A stretch of 64,000 nt of DNA from Leucobacter sp042726155. Lineage in GTDB: Bacteria; Actinomycetota; Actinomycetes; Actinomycetales; Microbacteriaceae. The notes below the pieces were generated by a model that saw only the letters and a program-made list of their open reading frames with translations, searched no databases and was not told the DNA's origin. The stretch is from contig NZ_JBHXHV010000004.1 of the NCBI RefSeq assembly GCF_042726155.1, forward strand, positions 62,001-126,000, read 5' to 3'. A program made the translations under genes and the position numbers. Of the stretch, positions 7,334-15,664 are shown piece after piece (the stretch's first letter is position 1; each line of letters starts with the position of its first letter).

Positions 7334-9493
7334 TTACTCGCCAGCCTGCTCCACGGCGTTCGTGAGCACGCTGATGAGCGCCAGCAACTGCACGGAGTCG
7401 GCGTTCTCCACAGGCGCTGCCGCACCGTCAAGCGCGCGCGCCGCGAGGCCGGCCTTACCGTCTATAAGCTCGGCGATCTTCGCGTCGATCGTCTGCGCAG
7501 CGACGATGCGCCACGCGGTGACCGGCTCGTCTTGACCAATGCGGTGCACGCGGTCAATCGCCTGCGTCTGCTCGGCGTCAGTCCAGCTGAGCTCCGCGAG
7601 CACAACGTTCGACGATGCCTGCAGGTTCACGCCGACACCGGCCGCGGTGAGCGAGCAGACCGCCACAGCGACGTCCGGATCCTGGTTGAACGCGTCGATC
7701 TGCTCCTGACGGAACGCCGCGGTTTGGTCGCCACGAATCGAGACGGTCTTGAGACCAGCATCGGCGAGCTGGCGCTCGACGCGATCCATCACGTCGATGT
7801 GCTTCGCGAAGAAGACGACCTTGCCGACCGAGCGCGCGAGCTGCGCCGCGTAGTCTGCGGCGAGCGAGGCCTTCGCCTGGCCGATCTGGCGGACCATCGT
7901 GAAGACGTTGAGCCCGTCAGCGGACGCGTGCGACTCTTCGAGCTCCTGCGACGCCACCATGCGAATGATGGCCGCGTCGTCGAGCTTTTCGCCGAGCTTG
8001 CCGCGCTTGACCAGGCGGAAGCGGTCGAGCAGCTTTTTCGCGAGCTGCGCCTCGGCCTCCTTGATGCCACGCCCGAATTCGTCGTCGAGCTCCACCGGTA
8101 GGTCGACGACGCGCTTTGCCGGAAGGTCGGCAGCGACGTCGATCTTGCGACGGCGCACGATGCCCATGTCGATGACGGTCTGTCGCGCCTCGGGGTAGAA
8201 CGACGCGTCGGCCGGGGTCCAGCCGTTGTTCTCGAGCTGCGCCATGAGCTCGGGGCCCGGCTTGTCGCTCTCGGTCCAGCCGAGGAAACGCCAGATCGCG
8301 CGGAAGTCGTCGATGTCGTTGATCAGCGGCGTACCGGTCAACGCGATGAGCAGCGGGGAGACTCCCGGCGTGCGCTCGCGAATGCGCTCGGCGATTGCGA
8401 GCACGTTGCGTGAGCGCTGCGACTGCACATTCTTAATCATGTGCGCCTCGTCGACGACCATGCCCTTGAAGCCGAAATCGGAGATCCAGCTGAGGTGCCG
8501 GTCAAGAATGTCGTAGTTCACGACGAATACGTCGGCGAACGCGTCAATGTCTTGGCCGTCACCGTGAATCACGGTGACGCGGCGCTGCGGGGTCCACCGC
8601 TCGACCTCGCGGGCCCAGTTCATCTTCACGACGTTGGGCACGACCACGAGCAGCGGGTAGGCGTCGGCGACCGACGCGGCCAGCACGGACTGCGCGGTCT
8701 TGCCGAGACCCGGCTCGTCGGCGAGCAGGAAGCTGCGGTGTCCATCGCGCACGCCGGCGAGGAAACGCGCCTGGTGCGGCATCAGCTCGGTGCCGGCCGG
8801 GGCCAAGCGGTCGGGCACGGGAGGCTCGGGAAGCTCCATGCACGCCGAGCCGCCGCCACCCTGCTCGAACGACTTCAGCAGCGGTCCGAGCAACTCCCAG
8901 TTCGCGAGGCGTACGACCGGAGTCGGCTGCTTCGGCGGTGCAAGATCGGGCTTCAAGAACGGGTTCGCGAGCATTCGCGATTCGATGCCGGCGGGCTCCA
9001 CCTGGCGCTCGGCGAGCTCGGGCGGCACGATGGCGCGGGCGGGCTCGGGCGCCGCTTTCTCTTCCTCGGGCAGCTCGATGCCGGCCTGCGAGAGCATCTT
9101 GCGCTTCAGCAGGCGCGTGCCCTCGGTGATCGGGGCCGTCGGCTCGAGCAGCGTGATGAGGCTCGTGTCGCGGGCAGCGGTCTTGGCGAGGATCGAGGCC
9201 ACGCCGTCGAGCCGCTTCAGGGTTTCGGCGCGCTCGGCGTCGCTCACCTGGTCGTCGGTTTTGACGCGGGCGCGCTCCTCACGCATGAGCAGCGCGATGA
9301 CGTGGAACTTCGTGCGGTTCGCCGGGGTTGCCTTGCCGCGCTGGGCCGAAGCCTCAACTTCACGGACGGCGCGAGCGAGCAGCGGGATGATGCCCTCGTT
9401 GTGCGTGTGCTTGCGGCGTCCGTTCGAGCGCGATTGACCGCGCTGCGCGCCGCTTTTCGTCTGGGGCTGACGCGTGGCAGAGGTGGTTGCCAA
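7334..9493 (-). CDS. SNF2-family DEAH-box ATPase/helicase
   Basis: A 719-residue superfamily 2 ATPase. A lysine/arginine-rich N-terminus (1-65) is followed by a region with no recognised domain, then the SNF2 motor: motif I LADEPGLGKT (257-266), DEAH box (348-351), motif III LTGTP, and the late motif RVHRIGQ (648-654). The arrangement resembles the SMARCAL1/RapA type of DNA translocases that remodel or anneal DNA, or displace bound proteins. I start it at TTG 9493 because AGGAG sits five bases upstream (9499-9503). The frame continues upstream to an ATG at 9604, but that extension is low-complexity and lacks a ribosome site. A terminator follows the gene. Confidence 0.88.
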   Translation of the reverse strand: MATTSATRQPQTKSGAQRGQSRSNGRRKHTHNEGIIPLLARAVREVEASAQRGKATPANRTKFHVIALLMREERARVKTDDQVSDAERAETLKRLDGVASILAKTAARDTSLITLLEPTAPITEGTRLLKRKMLSQAGIELPEEEKAAPEPARAIVPPELAERQVEPAGIESRMLANPFLKPDLAPPKQPTPVVRLANWELLGPLLKSFEQGGGGSACMELPEPPVPDRLAPAGTELMPHQARFLAGVRDGHRSFLLADEPGLGKTAQSVLAASVADAYPLLVVVPNVVKMNWAREVERWTPQRRVTVIHGDGQDIDAFADVFVVNYDILDRHLSWISDFGFKGMVVDEAHMIKNVQSQRSRNVLAIAERIRERTPGVSPLLIALTGTPLINDIDDFRAIWRFLGWTESDKPGPELMAQLENNGWTPADASFYPEARQTVIDMGIVRRRKIDVAADLPAKRVVDLPVELDDEFGRGIKEAEAQLAKKLLDRFRLVKRGKLGEKLDDAAIIRMVASQELEESHASADGLNVFTMVRQIGQAKASLAADYAAQLARSVGKVVFFAKHIDVMDRVERQLADAGLKTVSIRGDQTAAFRQEQIDAFNQDPDVAVAVCSLTAAGVGVNLQASSNVVLAELSWTDAEQTQAIDRVHRIGQDEPVTAWRIVAAQTIDAKIAELIDGKAGLAARALDGAAAPVENADSVQLLALISVLTNAVEQAGE

Positions 9494-9696
9494 TGGATCT
9501 CCTGATCGGCGAGTTGCAGTCTCGGAACGCGTACCGAGTCGCGGGCCGCTCGCGGGTTCGGAGCCTGACCTCATGCGCGGCATGGGACTCACGAACCGCA
9601 TCAAAGCGCGACCGTATTGCCGATTCTAGCACCCGGTGCTGGGCGGATCGCGAGAGCGCCGTGCGATGCCGGTCTTTGGCGCGGTGCAGCGGGTCG

Positions 9697-10635
9697 TCAG
9701 CAGCCGAGCAACGCGCGCGTTTCGACGACGTCGGCGTCCATCTGCACAATCAGGGCGTCGAGCGAATCGAAGCGCACCATGCCGCGCAGGTGGTGAGCGA
9801 AGCGCACCTCCATGGTCTGGCCGTAGAGGTCGTCCGCGAAGTCCAAGATGAAGGCCTCGACGCGAGACACCTCGTTCGGCGTAAACGTCGGATTGTTGCC
9901 GACGGAGATCGCAGCGGGGTGCGAGACACCGTCGAGCACCGCCCACCCGGCGTACACGCCATCGGCCGGCACGAGCCCCTCGACGTGGCCGCCGAGATTC
10001 GCGGTCGGAAACCCGAGTTCGCGCCCGCGCGCGTCGCCGTGCACGACCTCGCCGCGCACCGCAACGGGGCGGCCCGTCATGCGACCGGCTGCCTCGACAT
10101 CGCCAGCGAGCAGCGCTTCGCGAATGCGGGAGGACGAAACCTGCCCCTCCTCATCGTCTTCGACCCAGTCGAGCACCTCGGCAACGAAGCCGTGTTTCGC
10201 GCCGAGCGCGCGCAGCAACTCGCCGTCGCCCGCGCCGCGGTGCCCGAACCGGAAGTCGGCACCCATAATGATGTGCTTCGCGTTGAGCTTGCCGACGAGC
10301 ACGTCGACGACGAAGTCCTCCGCCGGAATCGAGGCAAAGTCAGCGTTGAACTCCACCATCACACACGCGTCGAGTCCAAGCCCGGCGATGGCCTCAATGC
10401 GCTGCTCGCGACTCATCAACGGTCGCGGGCAGGCATCCGGGCGCAGAAAACTCAGCGGGTGATTCGCGAAGGTGAACGCGACGCTGCGGGCGCCGCTCTC
10501 CTCCGCGGTCGTGCGCATGCGCTCAAGAATCGCCTGGTGCCCGAGATGCAGGCCGTCGAACTTACCAATCGCAATGCAGCTGCCCGCCGCGAAATCAGCG
10601 CGCTGGATCGCGTCGACCGAATCGATGATCTGCAT
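9697..10635 (-). CDS. ribF: Bifunctional riboflavin kinase/FAD synthetase
   Basis: Makes FMN from riboflavin and ATP, and FAD from FMN and ATP. The 312-residue protein starts MQIIDSVD. It has the nucleotidyltransferase motif GKFDGLHLGHQ (24-34) in the N-terminal FAD-synthetase domain, and GFPTANL with the RVEAFILDF catalytic-glutamate segment in the C-terminal flavokinase domain; length is standard. The ATG overlaps the TGA of the upstream membrane-protein gene by one base (TGATG), so coupling is expected. The reading frame extends 76 residues further upstream, but only through that gene. Confidence 0.95.
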   Translation of the reverse strand: MQIIDSVDAIQRADFAAGSCIAIGKFDGLHLGHQAILERMRTTAEESGARSVAFTFANHPLSFLRPDACPRPLMSREQRIEAIAGLGLDACVMVEFNADFASIPAEDFVVDVLVGKLNAKHIIMGADFRFGHRGAGDGELLRALGAKHGFVAEVLDWVEDDEEGQVSSSRIREALLAGDVEAAGRMTGRPVAVRGEVVHGDARGRELGFPTANLGGHVEGLVPADGVYAGWAVLDGVSHPAAISVGNNPTFTPNEVSRVEAFILDFADDLYGQTMEVRFAHHLRGMVRFDSLDALIVQMDADVVETRALLGC

Positions 10636-11183
10636 CAGGCGGATCCCGCGCCCTGAGTCGCGCCGCCCGGCTGCGCGGCCGCCTCTGCGCGCCCCGTGCG
10701 GCGCAGCCAGAACAGGCCGAGCACCGGCAGCACCAGCGGAATGAAGAGGTATCCACTGCCAAAGAACGACCACACCGACGGGTGGCCGAAGAGCTGCGGT
10801 TCGATGATGCTCAGAACACCGACGACGAGCACGCCGCAGAGCTCGAAGATCAGCGCGCCCCACGCGATCTTGCGCCAGACGCCGCGGCGCTTAATGAGGG
10901 CGATGGTCGCAACGATATACACCACGCCCGACAGGGCCGAGAGCGAGTAGGCGACCGGCGCCTCATCAAACTTCGAGATGATCTGGTAGACCGAACGGAA
11001 CGTTGCGGCGAGCGCGAGCACGACGTAGACGGCGATCAACACGCGGCCCAGGCCGCCGAGCCGGTCAGAACTGTGCCCGCTCGTTGACCCGGTGGCTGCG
11101 GAGTCCGCGGAGGTAGCGGAGGTAGCTACTGACTCGGGTGCGGTCACGGGTGACGCGGCGGCTCCAGATTCGGCGTTTGACAC
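10635..11183 (-). CDS. Four-helix integral membrane protein of unknown function
   Basis: 182 residues. An Ala/Ser/Thr-rich polar N-terminus (about 42) precedes four predicted membrane helices (about 47-68, 80-102, 106-130, 140-162) and an Ala/Gly-rich tail. It resembles the small uncharacterised membrane proteins that precede ribF in related Microbacteriaceae, as I recall them; I recognise no catalytic motif. Its TGA overlaps the ribF ATG. A role linked to flavins cannot be claimed from this. Confidence 0.75.
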   Translation of the reverse strand: MSNAESGAAASPVTAPESVATSATSADSAATGSTSGHSSDRLGGLGRVLIAVYVVLALAATFRSVYQIISKFDEAPVAYSLSALSGVVYIVATIALIKRRGVWRKIAWGALIFELCGVLVVGVLSIIEPQLFGHPSVWSFFGSGYLFIPLVLPVLGLFWLRRTGRAEAAAQPGGATQGAGSA

Positions 11184-11235
11184 GCGGATCAGTGTACTCC
11201 GTCGGCGGCTGGCGCTCAGCCCAGCTGAGCTCAGC

Positions 11236-12651
11236 TCAGCTCAGTTCGTCCAGCTCAGTGCCCACGCTCGCGAGGAACACCTCACCGTGACCCGTCAGGC
11301 GAATGGGTTCGCCGGCCGACACGTAGAGCGATTGACCTCGCCGCGCGCTCGCGACCTCGGCCGGGGAGGCATCGGGGCGTTCGATGCGCACCTTGCCAGC
11401 GGTGACCACGAGCACGACCGGCGCCCGCGCGGGCAGATCGATCGATGTCGCAGCTTCGGAGTCGGCGTAGCCGGATCCCGCGTCGGCGTCGGCCTCGCGC
11501 AGTCGTGCCCGTCCGAGCTGAAACTCCGGCACCCCCGGTCGCCACGCGAGCAGGCCCTGTCCGACGCGCTCAGCGGAGAATCGAGGGTCGCTGAGCTCAG
11601 AGGTGTCGACGATGCGACAGAGTTCGGCGATGTCGACGTGCTTTCGGGTCAGTCCCGCGCGCAGCACATTGTCCGATGACGCCATCACCTCGACCGCGAC
11701 GCCGCCGAGGTACGCGTGCAGCTGACCGGCCCCGAGAAAAATGGCCTCGCCGGGAGCGAGTCGCACGAGGTGCAGCAGCAGGGAGACGAGCACCCCTGCA
11801 TCGCTGGGATGCGCCGTGACGAGGGCGCGGAGGGCCGCGAGGCGATCCGGATCGGCGATCCCGTCTTCGAGCGCGCGCTCCCAGAACCCGTTCGCGGGAG
11901 GCGTCTCGCCAGCGTCGGTCGCAACAGCCGCCGGCGCATCTGGAACCGCCGTGGTCGCAGCGGTCTGCAGCACCTCGGTATGCAGCGCAACGGTCTGCAG
12001 CACTTCGGCATGCAGCACAGCGGGCAGGCAGGCAAGCGCATCGGCAATACGCTGATCGCCACTGAACACCCAGGTCAGAAATTCTCGGCGCAGCGCTCCC
12101 CCGTCGCGCCCGACGAGCCGGCAGGCTGCGTACTCGAGGCCAGCGGCACCAGTGGTGTGGCCGAGTTCGCGCGCGGCGGCGGCGAGCAGCAGCAGGTCTT
12201 CGCGGGCGGTCGCGAGGTCGCGGAAACCGCTCAGCGCGGTGACCTCGCTCAGCGCGACGAGCAGCTCTGGCTTGTGCGTCGGGTCGCTGTAGTTGCGCTC
12301 GGGGGCGTCGCGCGGCACGCCGGCGGCCTCTTCGGCGGCGAATCCGGCAGCCGCCTGGTCACGATCGGGATGCACCTGCAGTGACAGCGGCGCGCCGATG
12401 GCGAGCACCTTCAGCAAGAACGGCAGCGGCCCGCCATTGACGCCGTAGCGGTCGGGGTCGCTCTCGACGAGATCGATGAGCGTGTGCTGCACCGGGGTCG
12501 CCTTCGCAACGTGCGCAGGGCTTCCCGGATGGGTGCCGAGCCAGAGCTCGGCCTGCGGCTCTCCGGTGGGGGCCGTGCCCAGCATGTTGGGGAGCGCATC
12601 GGTCGAACCCCAGGCGTAAGCGCGCGGGGTGTTCTCGATGAAGATCAGCAC
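11236..12651 (-). CDS. manA: Mannose-6-phosphate isomerase, class I
   Basis: Zinc-dependent interconversion of mannose 6-phosphate and fructose 6-phosphate, supplying GDP-mannose and related wall-sugar pathways. The 471-residue protein has the type I features: AYAWGS near the N-terminus, the zinc motif around SLQVHPD, HKPEL, and the late GAGQLHAYLGG...RAGLTRKHVD block. A Pro/Ala-rich insertion lies at about 215-245. I use GTG 12651 because GAGGAGA lies just upstream and MLIFIENTPRAYAWG is the expected N-terminus; the open frame continues for 161 unconserved residues before it. It is divergent from the polymer-ligase gene. Five-base GCTCA words repeat just past its stop (11219-11241). Confidence 0.93.
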   Translation of the reverse strand: MLIFIENTPRAYAWGSTDALPNMLGTAPTGEPQAELWLGTHPGSPAHVAKATPVQHTLIDLVESDPDRYGVNGGPLPFLLKVLAIGAPLSLQVHPDRDQAAAGFAAEEAAGVPRDAPERNYSDPTHKPELLVALSEVTALSGFRDLATAREDLLLLAAAARELGHTTGAAGLEYAACRLVGRDGGALRREFLTWVFSGDQRIADALACLPAVLHAEVLQTVALHTEVLQTAATTAVPDAPAAVATDAGETPPANGFWERALEDGIADPDRLAALRALVTAHPSDAGVLVSLLLHLVRLAPGEAIFLGAGQLHAYLGGVAVEVMASSDNVLRAGLTRKHVDIAELCRIVDTSELSDPRFSAERVGQGLLAWRPGVPEFQLGRARLREADADAGSGYADSEAATSIDLPARAPVVLVVTAGKVRIERPDASPAEVASARRGQSLYVSAGEPIRLTGHGEVFLASVGTELDELS

Positions 12652-12762
12652 GTCTCTCCTCAGTCGTCGCGGGGCCGATGCGCGTGGCCTGGGCACGCGA
12701 TTCTGCCGCGCACCGGGTGCCCCACGCCAGCAGCGGCACACCATCTCCCGCGAGGCATGAAC

Positions 12763-12768
12763 TACCAT
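12763..12768 (+). promoter_or_regulatory. Candidate -10 box for a near-leaderless transcript
   Basis: TACCAT ends eight bases before the ATG at 12776, and no Shine-Dalgarno sequence is present between them. This spacing would place transcription start on or next to the start codon. There is no clear -35 box. Confidence 0.3.
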
Positions 12769-12775
12769 ACCGACT

Positions 12776-14245
12776 ATGTCGGAGAGCAAGACCAGACTTG
12801 GTGTGAGCGCGTTTGCGATTTGCGTGTTCATCCTCGCGCTGGGGAGTAACGGGATCCGAAATATCGTGGGCTGGCCGGGGTTCTTGGGCCTCGCAGTCGC
12901 CCTCGTCGTGTGGGGCGTCGTCATCTTCGTGCGCGAAAAACCGGAGCGATTCAGGTGGTATCGCCTGCCCTCTCCGCTGTACTGGTTTCTCGGGCTCGCG
13001 ACGCTCTCGATCATCTGGTCGCAGTACCGATTCGAGAGCGTGCTCGGCGTCATCGCGCAGCTCGCGACCACGCTGCTCGCCGTGGTCATCGCGTACGTAC
13101 TCTCGTGGCACGAGGTGCTGCGCACCCTCGGCACGGCGCTGCGCTACCTGCTCGGTCTCTCGCTCGTGTTTGAACTGGTCGTGGCCGTGTTCGTCGGCCA
13201 TCCCGTCATGCAGAATTTCATCGAGGTGCCCGAGTCTGGCAAGGTCCCGAAGCTGCTCTACTGGAGCCGTGACCTGCTCTTTAGCGGTGGGCCCATCCAG
13301 GGCGTCGTGGCAAGCTCTGTGCTGCTCGGCTTCCTCGCCCTCCTCGGCCTGATCGTCTTCGGTATTCAGCTGCGCGCGGGCCTCGTACGACCCTCGTGGG
13401 GCTGGTGCTGGGTGGTGATCTCATTCGGCACGATCCTGCTCACCCGCGGCGCAACCGTGTGGGTGGCGCTCGCCGCAGTGCTCGTCGCGCTTGCGCTCGC
13501 GCTGTGGGCACGCCGGCTCGGGCCAGAGCGACGCGTACCGCTCTACATCACTGGCGCAGCCGTACTCGCGGTCGCCATTGCGCTCGTGCTCTTCGCGCGC
13601 GACTTCGTGTTCGGGCTGCTCGGCAAGAGCGGCGATCTCACCGGACGGGTCGAAACCTGGCAGAAGGTCATCGACCTCGCAGAGCAGCGACCGTGGTTCG
13701 GCTGGGGCTGGGTGAGTTACTGGGCACCGTGGGCGGAGCCATTCAAGTCGCTCGACGAGAAGGCTGGCATTGCCGTGATGAGCGCGCACAACGCGTGGCT
13801 CGACGTCTGGCTACAGCTCGGTATCGTCGGCCTGCTCGCGTTCGCCCCGCTGATTGTGCTTACGATGTGGCGGGTCTGGTTCAGGGCCGTGGATCCGCCC
13901 CGGCGAGGCTACGGGGCACCCCTGGCGTACGCGACGAGCGCGCTGTGGCCCTTTCTCGTCGTCGTCGCTCTGCTCGTGCAGTCATTGACCGAGAGCAGGC
14001 TCATCATCGAGGGCAACTGGCTGCTGCTGGTGCTGCTCGCGGTGAAGTCGCGGTTCGACTTCCAGCTCCCGTGGCGCGACAACGAGCCGACGAAACTGCC
14101 GTGGCGCCGCGTACCAATCACGCACGACACCGGCGTGATCGAAACAGCAGGGTCGGGTGGGGTCGGCGGCGCTAGCGGGCCTGGTGGCACTGGCGCATCT
14201 AGTAGCTCTGGCGCATCTAGTGGCTCTGGCGGGACGCAGCGATGA
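12776..14245 (+). CDS. O-antigen ligase/polymerase family (Wzy/WaaL-like) membrane protein
   Basis: A 489-residue protein with roughly eleven hydrophobic helices. A large loop includes the family-typical GWGW...SAHNAWLDVWLQLGIVG region (about 305-352), and the soluble Gly/Ser-rich C-terminal tail ends in SSGASSGSGG. Such proteins polymerise or transfer lipid-linked glycans at the outer face of the membrane. It opens the plus-strand glycan locus, is divergent from manA, and overlaps the next small gene (ATGA). It could be the polymerase that acts with the Wzx-like flippase at 19701, but ligase and polymerase roles cannot be separated from sequence. Confidence 0.82.
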   Translation: MSESKTRLGVSAFAICVFILALGSNGIRNIVGWPGFLGLAVALVVWGVVIFVREKPERFRWYRLPSPLYWFLGLATLSIIWSQYRFESVLGVIAQLATTLLAVVIAYVLSWHEVLRTLGTALRYLLGLSLVFELVVAVFVGHPVMQNFIEVPESGKVPKLLYWSRDLLFSGGPIQGVVASSVLLGFLALLGLIVFGIQLRAGLVRPSWGWCWVVISFGTILLTRGATVWVALAAVLVALALALWARRLGPERRVPLYITGAAVLAVAIALVLFARDFVFGLLGKSGDLTGRVETWQKVIDLAEQRPWFGWGWVSYWAPWAEPFKSLDEKAGIAVMSAHNAWLDVWLQLGIVGLLAFAPLIVLTMWRVWFRAVDPPRRGYGAPLAYATSALWPFLVVVALLVQSLTESRLIIEGNWLLLVLLAVKSRFDFQLPWRDNEPTKLPWRRVPITHDTGVIETAGSGGVGGASGPGGTGASSSSGASSGSGGTQR

Positions 14246-14607
14246 CCACACTGCACCTCACCACGGAGCGGCTCGTGCAGCTGCGATCCGAGGCGCGCCT
14301 CGAACGGCAGACGATCATGGAACACCGCGTGCGCGACGGCGAAGACCCCGCGATCGCGTATGCCGAAACCCCAGATATCGATGACTTCGTGGTGCTCGCC
14401 CTGCGCGACGAGCTGCTCGAAGCGCGCGGTCAGCTCGCGGAGTTCGGGCTCGCGCGACTCGCGGGCCGGGCGGGCGGATCCGACGCGGAAATCCACCGCC
14501 GCAACGCGGATCGCGTGGAGTTCGAGCTCCTCCGCGAGATCGCCGCGAGCGCTCCCCCGCTCACGGTCGCAGTCTGGCGAGCAGGCCAGGGCCTAGAAAT
14601 CCACTAG
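14242..14607 (+). CDS. Small soluble protein, unknown
   Basis: 121 residues, mostly charged and helical, with no membrane segment or signal peptide. It contains several heptad-like Leu/Ala stretches (for example 51-72). The ATG overlaps the TGA of the ligase-like gene (ATGA), and codon use is like the neighbours, so it is likely a real co-translated gene. I recognise no family. Just downstream are a C-rich tract and a large palindrome that probably end the transcript. Confidence 0.65.
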   Translation: MTTLHLTTERLVQLRSEARLERQTIMEHRVRDGEDPAIAYAETPDIDDFVVLALRDELLEARGQLAEFGLARLAGRAGGSDAEIHRRNADRVEFELLREIAASAPPLTVAVWRAGQGLEIH

Positions 14608-14655
14608 GGACCCCTTCCCCCCTCGCTCCCTCCCCCTCCTCCCCCGCCCGCCCCG

Positions 14656-14713
14656 TTCTGTCGTCGCAAATGATCCCTTCATGCGCGCGAAGAGATCATT
14701 TGCGACGACAGAA
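14656..14713. terminator. Perfect 20-bp inverted repeat between convergent genes
   Basis: Arm TTCTGTCGTCGCAAATGATC (14656-14675) is exactly complementary to 14694-14713. Inside, after one mismatch, CTTC/GAAG (14677-14680 and 14689-14692) extends the stem, leaving an 8-base loop. The element is far less GC-rich than its flanks, which are C-rich on the left (14608-14655) and G-rich on the right (14714-14799). It separates the convergent small gene and deoC, so a bidirectional terminator is likely. No T-run follows, and an interspersed repeat element is an alternative. Confidence 0.6.
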
Positions 14714-14759
14714 GCTTGGGGTTTGAGGGGCTCGGGCCCTAGGGCTATGGGGGGTGGGA

Positions 14760-14796
14760 TTAGGGCTTGGGGGTGGGTTTAGGGCTTGGGGGTGGG
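14760..14796. repeat. Tandem G-rich 18-mer abutting the deoC stop
   Basis: TTAGGGCTTGGGGGTGGG occurs exactly twice (14760-14777 and 14779-14796), separated by one T and preceded by further GGG runs back to 14718. The plus strand could form G-quadruplexes; on the deoC mRNA it is C-rich. No gene is present in 14608-14799. Confidence 0.65.
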
Positions 14797-14799
14797 GGG

Positions 14800-15516
14800 C
14801 TAGTAGGTATCTGGGGCTTGGGCGCCCTCGAGGACCGCCCGCGTCGACGAGAGGCCCAGGCGGGTCGCACCCGCGCGCAGCATCGCCTCTGCTGCCTCGC
14901 GGGTGCGAATACCGCCTGACGCCTTGATCTGCAGGCGATCCCCCACTGCTTGTTTCATCACCTCGACGGCGTGCAGCGTCGCACCGCCCGCCGCGTGGAA
15001 CCCGGTTGAGGTCTTCACGAAGTCTGCCCCAGCAGCCTCTGCCGCCCCGCAGACCGCCGTGATCGCGTCGTCTTCAAGCGCTGCCGACTCGATAATCACC
15101 TTCAGCACGGTCGGCGCAGGCACGGCCTCGCGCACGGCGCGAATATCGGCCTCGACCTCGCCGTAGCGACCATCGCGCGCCGCCCCCACGTTGATCACCA
15201 TGTCGATCTCGTCTGCGCCCTGCGACACCGCGAGCGCCGCCTCGGCCGCCTTCACCGACGACTGATGCTTGCCGCTCGGGAAGCCGCACACAGCGGTTAC
15301 TTTCAGCGACGTGTCCACAGGCAGCGACAGCGGCAGCTCAGACGGCGACACGCACACGCTGTAGGTGCCGAGCGCCACGGCTTCCGCGACGGCCCGCTCG
15401 ACATCTGCCCGCTGCCCGTCGGGCTGCAAGAACGTGTGATCGATCGCGCGGGCGAGGCCGGCAGGGCCTCCGTCATCAGCAACTTCAGACGCTACGGGAC
15501 GGTCGGGTGCGGCCAC
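14800..15516 (-). CDS. deoC: Deoxyribose-phosphate aldolase
   Basis: Cleaves 2-deoxyribose 5-phosphate to glyceraldehyde 3-phosphate and acetaldehyde during deoxynucleoside breakdown. The 238-residue protein has the class I aldolase motifs LKVIIESAAL, the Schiff-base lysine in FVKTSTGFH, and KASGGIRT. Translation starts at GTG 15516 with AGGAG a few bases upstream. It stands alone on the minus strand among surface-glycan genes and is probably unrelated to them. The stop lies directly against the G-rich tandem repeat. Confidence 0.94.
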   Translation of the reverse strand: MAAPDRPVASEVADDGGPAGLARAIDHTFLQPDGQRADVERAVAEAVALGTYSVCVSPSELPLSLPVDTSLKVTAVCGFPSGKHQSSVKAAEAALAVSQGADEIDMVINVGAARDGRYGEVEADIRAVREAVPAPTVLKVIIESAALEDDAITAVCGAAEAAGADFVKTSTGFHAAGGATLHAVEVMKQAVGDRLQIKASGGIRTREAAEAMLRAGATRLGLSSTRAVLEGAQAPDTY

Positions 15517-15611
15517 GGTGGCTCCTCTTCAGAACGGCGGATCGGCGGCCCAGATCGGGCCGCCCTCCCACCCTAGGCCGCCGCGCCCCAGCGAAACCCC
15601 CGGGCCCCGCG

Positions 15612-15620
15612 GCTAGACTG
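15612..15620 (+). promoter_or_regulatory. Candidate -10 element of the glfT2 promoter (GCTAGACTG)
   Basis: TAGACT at 15614-15619 within GCTAGACTG, 46 bases before the glfT2 start. The same GCTAGACT octamer recurs ahead of rmlA, rmlB and the LicD gene. No TTGACA-like -35 box is visible. Confidence 0.45.
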
Positions 15621-15664
15621 ACCCGGTACTCTGCCCGACGCACGCTAAGAGAGGCACGATTCTG

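Noticed and set aside
8441..9505. Long plus-strand open frame opposite the helicase gene
   Set aside because: It is an opposite-strand shadow of a GC-rich gene, full of Arg/Glu/Gly with no domain. The minus-strand helicase has all SNF2 motifs.
11219..11241. GCTCA/AGCTGA short repeats after manA as a possible terminator
   Set aside because: The words are self-complementary but form only short alternative pairings, and there is no T-run on the minus strand.
14760..14796. TTAGGG-containing repeats resembling telomeric sequence
   Set aside because: Only two units exist, in an internal convergent interval between ordinary genes. Nothing suggests a replicon end.
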